Part shown: positions 6,098 through 6,931 of the stretch, in pieces
Layout of the letters: every line of letters starts with the position of its first letter
Position numbering within the stretch: position 1 is the first letter of the stretch
Assembly: GCA_031370745.1 (NCBI GenBank)
Contig: JANMQX010000433.1
Coordinates: 1 to 6,931, forward strand
Source: JAENVT01 sp031370745
GTDB lineage: Bacteria > Actinomycetota > Acidimicrobiia > Acidimicrobiales > Ilumatobacteraceae
Length of the DNA stretch: 6,931 nucleotides
Direction of reading: 5' to 3'
Program-made: the position numbers and the translations under genes
The notes under the pieces: model-generated
Seen by the model: only the letters and a program-made list of their open reading frames with translations
Told to the model about the DNA's origin: nothing
Databases searched by the model: none

Positions 6098-6136
6098 ATG
6101 TCTACGTCGCGGCATATGGTTGGAGCGGGAGGTCGG

Positions 6137-6931
6137 ATGTTGGTGACGTGGGATGCGCCCGGACCGGGATTTTGGGAACTTGATCGATCTCATTTCGTCG
6201 GCGGCGAAACGCCACTGATCCAACACATCCAGGCCAATGCAATGCCAGCGGGCCTGCGCAGAGTTTTCGCCGAGCTCGGCACCCCGGCCGACACGCTTGA
6301 CTGCGCCTTCGTCAACGGGTTCATGTACACCCGGCTGCGACCGTTGATCGCAGCCGACCGTCCAGCCAAGAATCTTCCCCCGCGATTTGTGCTCCGCGCC
6401 GTCGGACGATTTCATCCGGAGTTTCGTCGACGCACGAAGGCGGCCGAGAGGGCTCGAATCGAACGCCCGTGGCGCAAGGTCGTCGACGATTGGGAGCGCG
6501 GTGGACGAGCGTTGATCGAGTCGCAGAACCTGGCCATTCAAAAGGTCGACCTCAGCGAGCTCGACGACACGACCCTCATCGAACACGTTCACGAAGTCGT
6601 CGAGCACTGCCGCGCCAGCTGGGAGCACCACTTCTGGTTGCATGGCTACGACCTTGGTCCGATCGGGTCGTACCTCGCCGGCTGCCGCGAGTGGGGCGTC
6701 GAACCCAATGACGCAATCCCTCTCCTCGAGGGTGCTTCGCCCTCGACCGTCGGCCCGATGCACGTGCTCGCCAGCTTGCGCAGGGCCGTGGAGAGCTCCG
6801 GCGTGGTGCCGCGTGATCTCGATGAGGTCCGCGCAATCAGTTCCGACGCTGCCAACAACCTCGATCGCTACCTGGAATACCGCGGAGCGATGATGGTCAG
6901 CCGGTACGACATCGACGGCGTGACGCTGGCC
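6137..6931 (+). CDS. PEP-utilising-enzyme-like protein, N-terminal part (partial)
   Basis: From the ATG at 6137 the frame is open for 265 codons to the right edge with no stop. A very good ribosome site, GGGAGG (6127-6132), lies four bases upstream. In-frame ATGs at 6116 and 6098 lack this support. The product starts MLVTWDAPGPGFWELDRSHF and contains DCAFVNGFMYTRLRP (about 55-69). Later come a charged segment (about 93-123), EVVEHCRASWEHHFWLHGYD (153-172) and YLEYRGAMMVSRYDIDG (245-261). The GPGxWELDxxHF opening, the FVNGF..Y block and the late YDIDG motif resemble actinobacterial proteins related to the non-ATP-grasp part of rifampicin phosphotransferase and PEP synthase. Those normally end in a swivelling phosphohistidine domain. 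That domain, with its catalytic His, would lie beyond the window, so the assignment rests on recalled resemblance. The gene may be co-transcribed with icd (75-bp gap). Confidence 0.7.
   Translation, partial: MLVTWDAPGPGFWELDRSHFVGGETPLIQHIQANAMPAGLRRVFAELGTPADTLDCAFVNGFMYTRLRPLIAADRPAKNLPPRFVLRAVGRFHPEFRRRTKAAERARIERPWRKVVDDWERGGRALIESQNLAIQKVDLSELDDTTLIEHVHEVVEHCRASWEHHFWLHGYDLGPIGSYLAGCREWGVEPNDAIPLLEGASPSTVGPMHVLASLRRAVESSGVVPRDLDEVRAISSDAANNLDRYLEYRGAMMVSRYDIDGVTLA

Noticed and set aside
5819..6763. 314-codon minus-strand frame opposite the icd end and the PEP-utilising-like gene
   Set aside because: It is antisense to two supported genes and has no motif or ribosome site that would prefer it.
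1..6931. Search for CRISPR arrays, tRNA/rRNA, insertion sequences, attachment sites and toxin-antitoxin pairs
   Set aside because: No spaced repeats, transposase or integrase motifs, terminal inverted repeats or RNA-gene signatures were seen. The window is nearly filled by metabolic genes.

Overview
The window is G+C-rich with strong G/C preference at third codon positions. It carries a Mycobacterium-like NADP-isocitrate dehydrogenase, a FadE-type acyl-CoA dehydrogenase and GTG starts. Two genes also look as if they could be leaderless. Together this points to a high-G+C actinobacterium, possibly an environmental lineage such as Acidimicrobiia. The assignment is inference from gene style and protein families; no rRNA or other marker is present.

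Layout. At 1-116 (minus) is the start of a gene for an exported protein, cut by the window edge. A 221-bp non-coding stretch (117-337) with two inverted repeats follows. Next come an aldo/keto reductase (338-1327, minus) and a DMT/EamA-type transporter (1383-2222, plus), transcribed divergently from a 55-bp gap. The transporter converges on, and overlaps by 12 bp, an MBL-fold protein with an alkylsulfatase-type dimerisation region (2211-3530, minus). Behind it lies an acyl-CoA dehydrogenase (3617-4714, minus), 86 bp upstream and probably co-transcribed. A compact divergent control region (4715-4834) separates the dehydrogenase from icd (4835-6061, plus). Finally, a PEP-utilising-enzyme-like gene begins at 6137 (plus) and runs off the right edge.

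How the genes may work together. icd is housekeeping TCA-cycle metabolism. The acyl-CoA dehydrogenase and MBL-fold hydrolase form a plausible small catabolic unit: hydrolysis of an alkyl-ester-like or alkyl-sulfate-like substrate, then acyl-CoA oxidation. The aldo/keto reductase and transporter are common accessory genes and have no demonstrable link to that unit. No mobile element, CRISPR array, tRNA or rRNA was seen.

I found no convincing novel multi-gene system. The points most worth a second look are four. The acyl-CoA dehydrogenase has glycine where the usual C-terminal catalytic glutamate sits. The MBL enzyme has type III-sulfatase-like metal ligands but no signal peptide and a short length. 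The divergent acyl-CoA dehydrogenase/icd region contains a palindrome and an 11-bp-period direct repeat. A 9-bp perfect inverted repeat lies upstream of the exported-protein gene.
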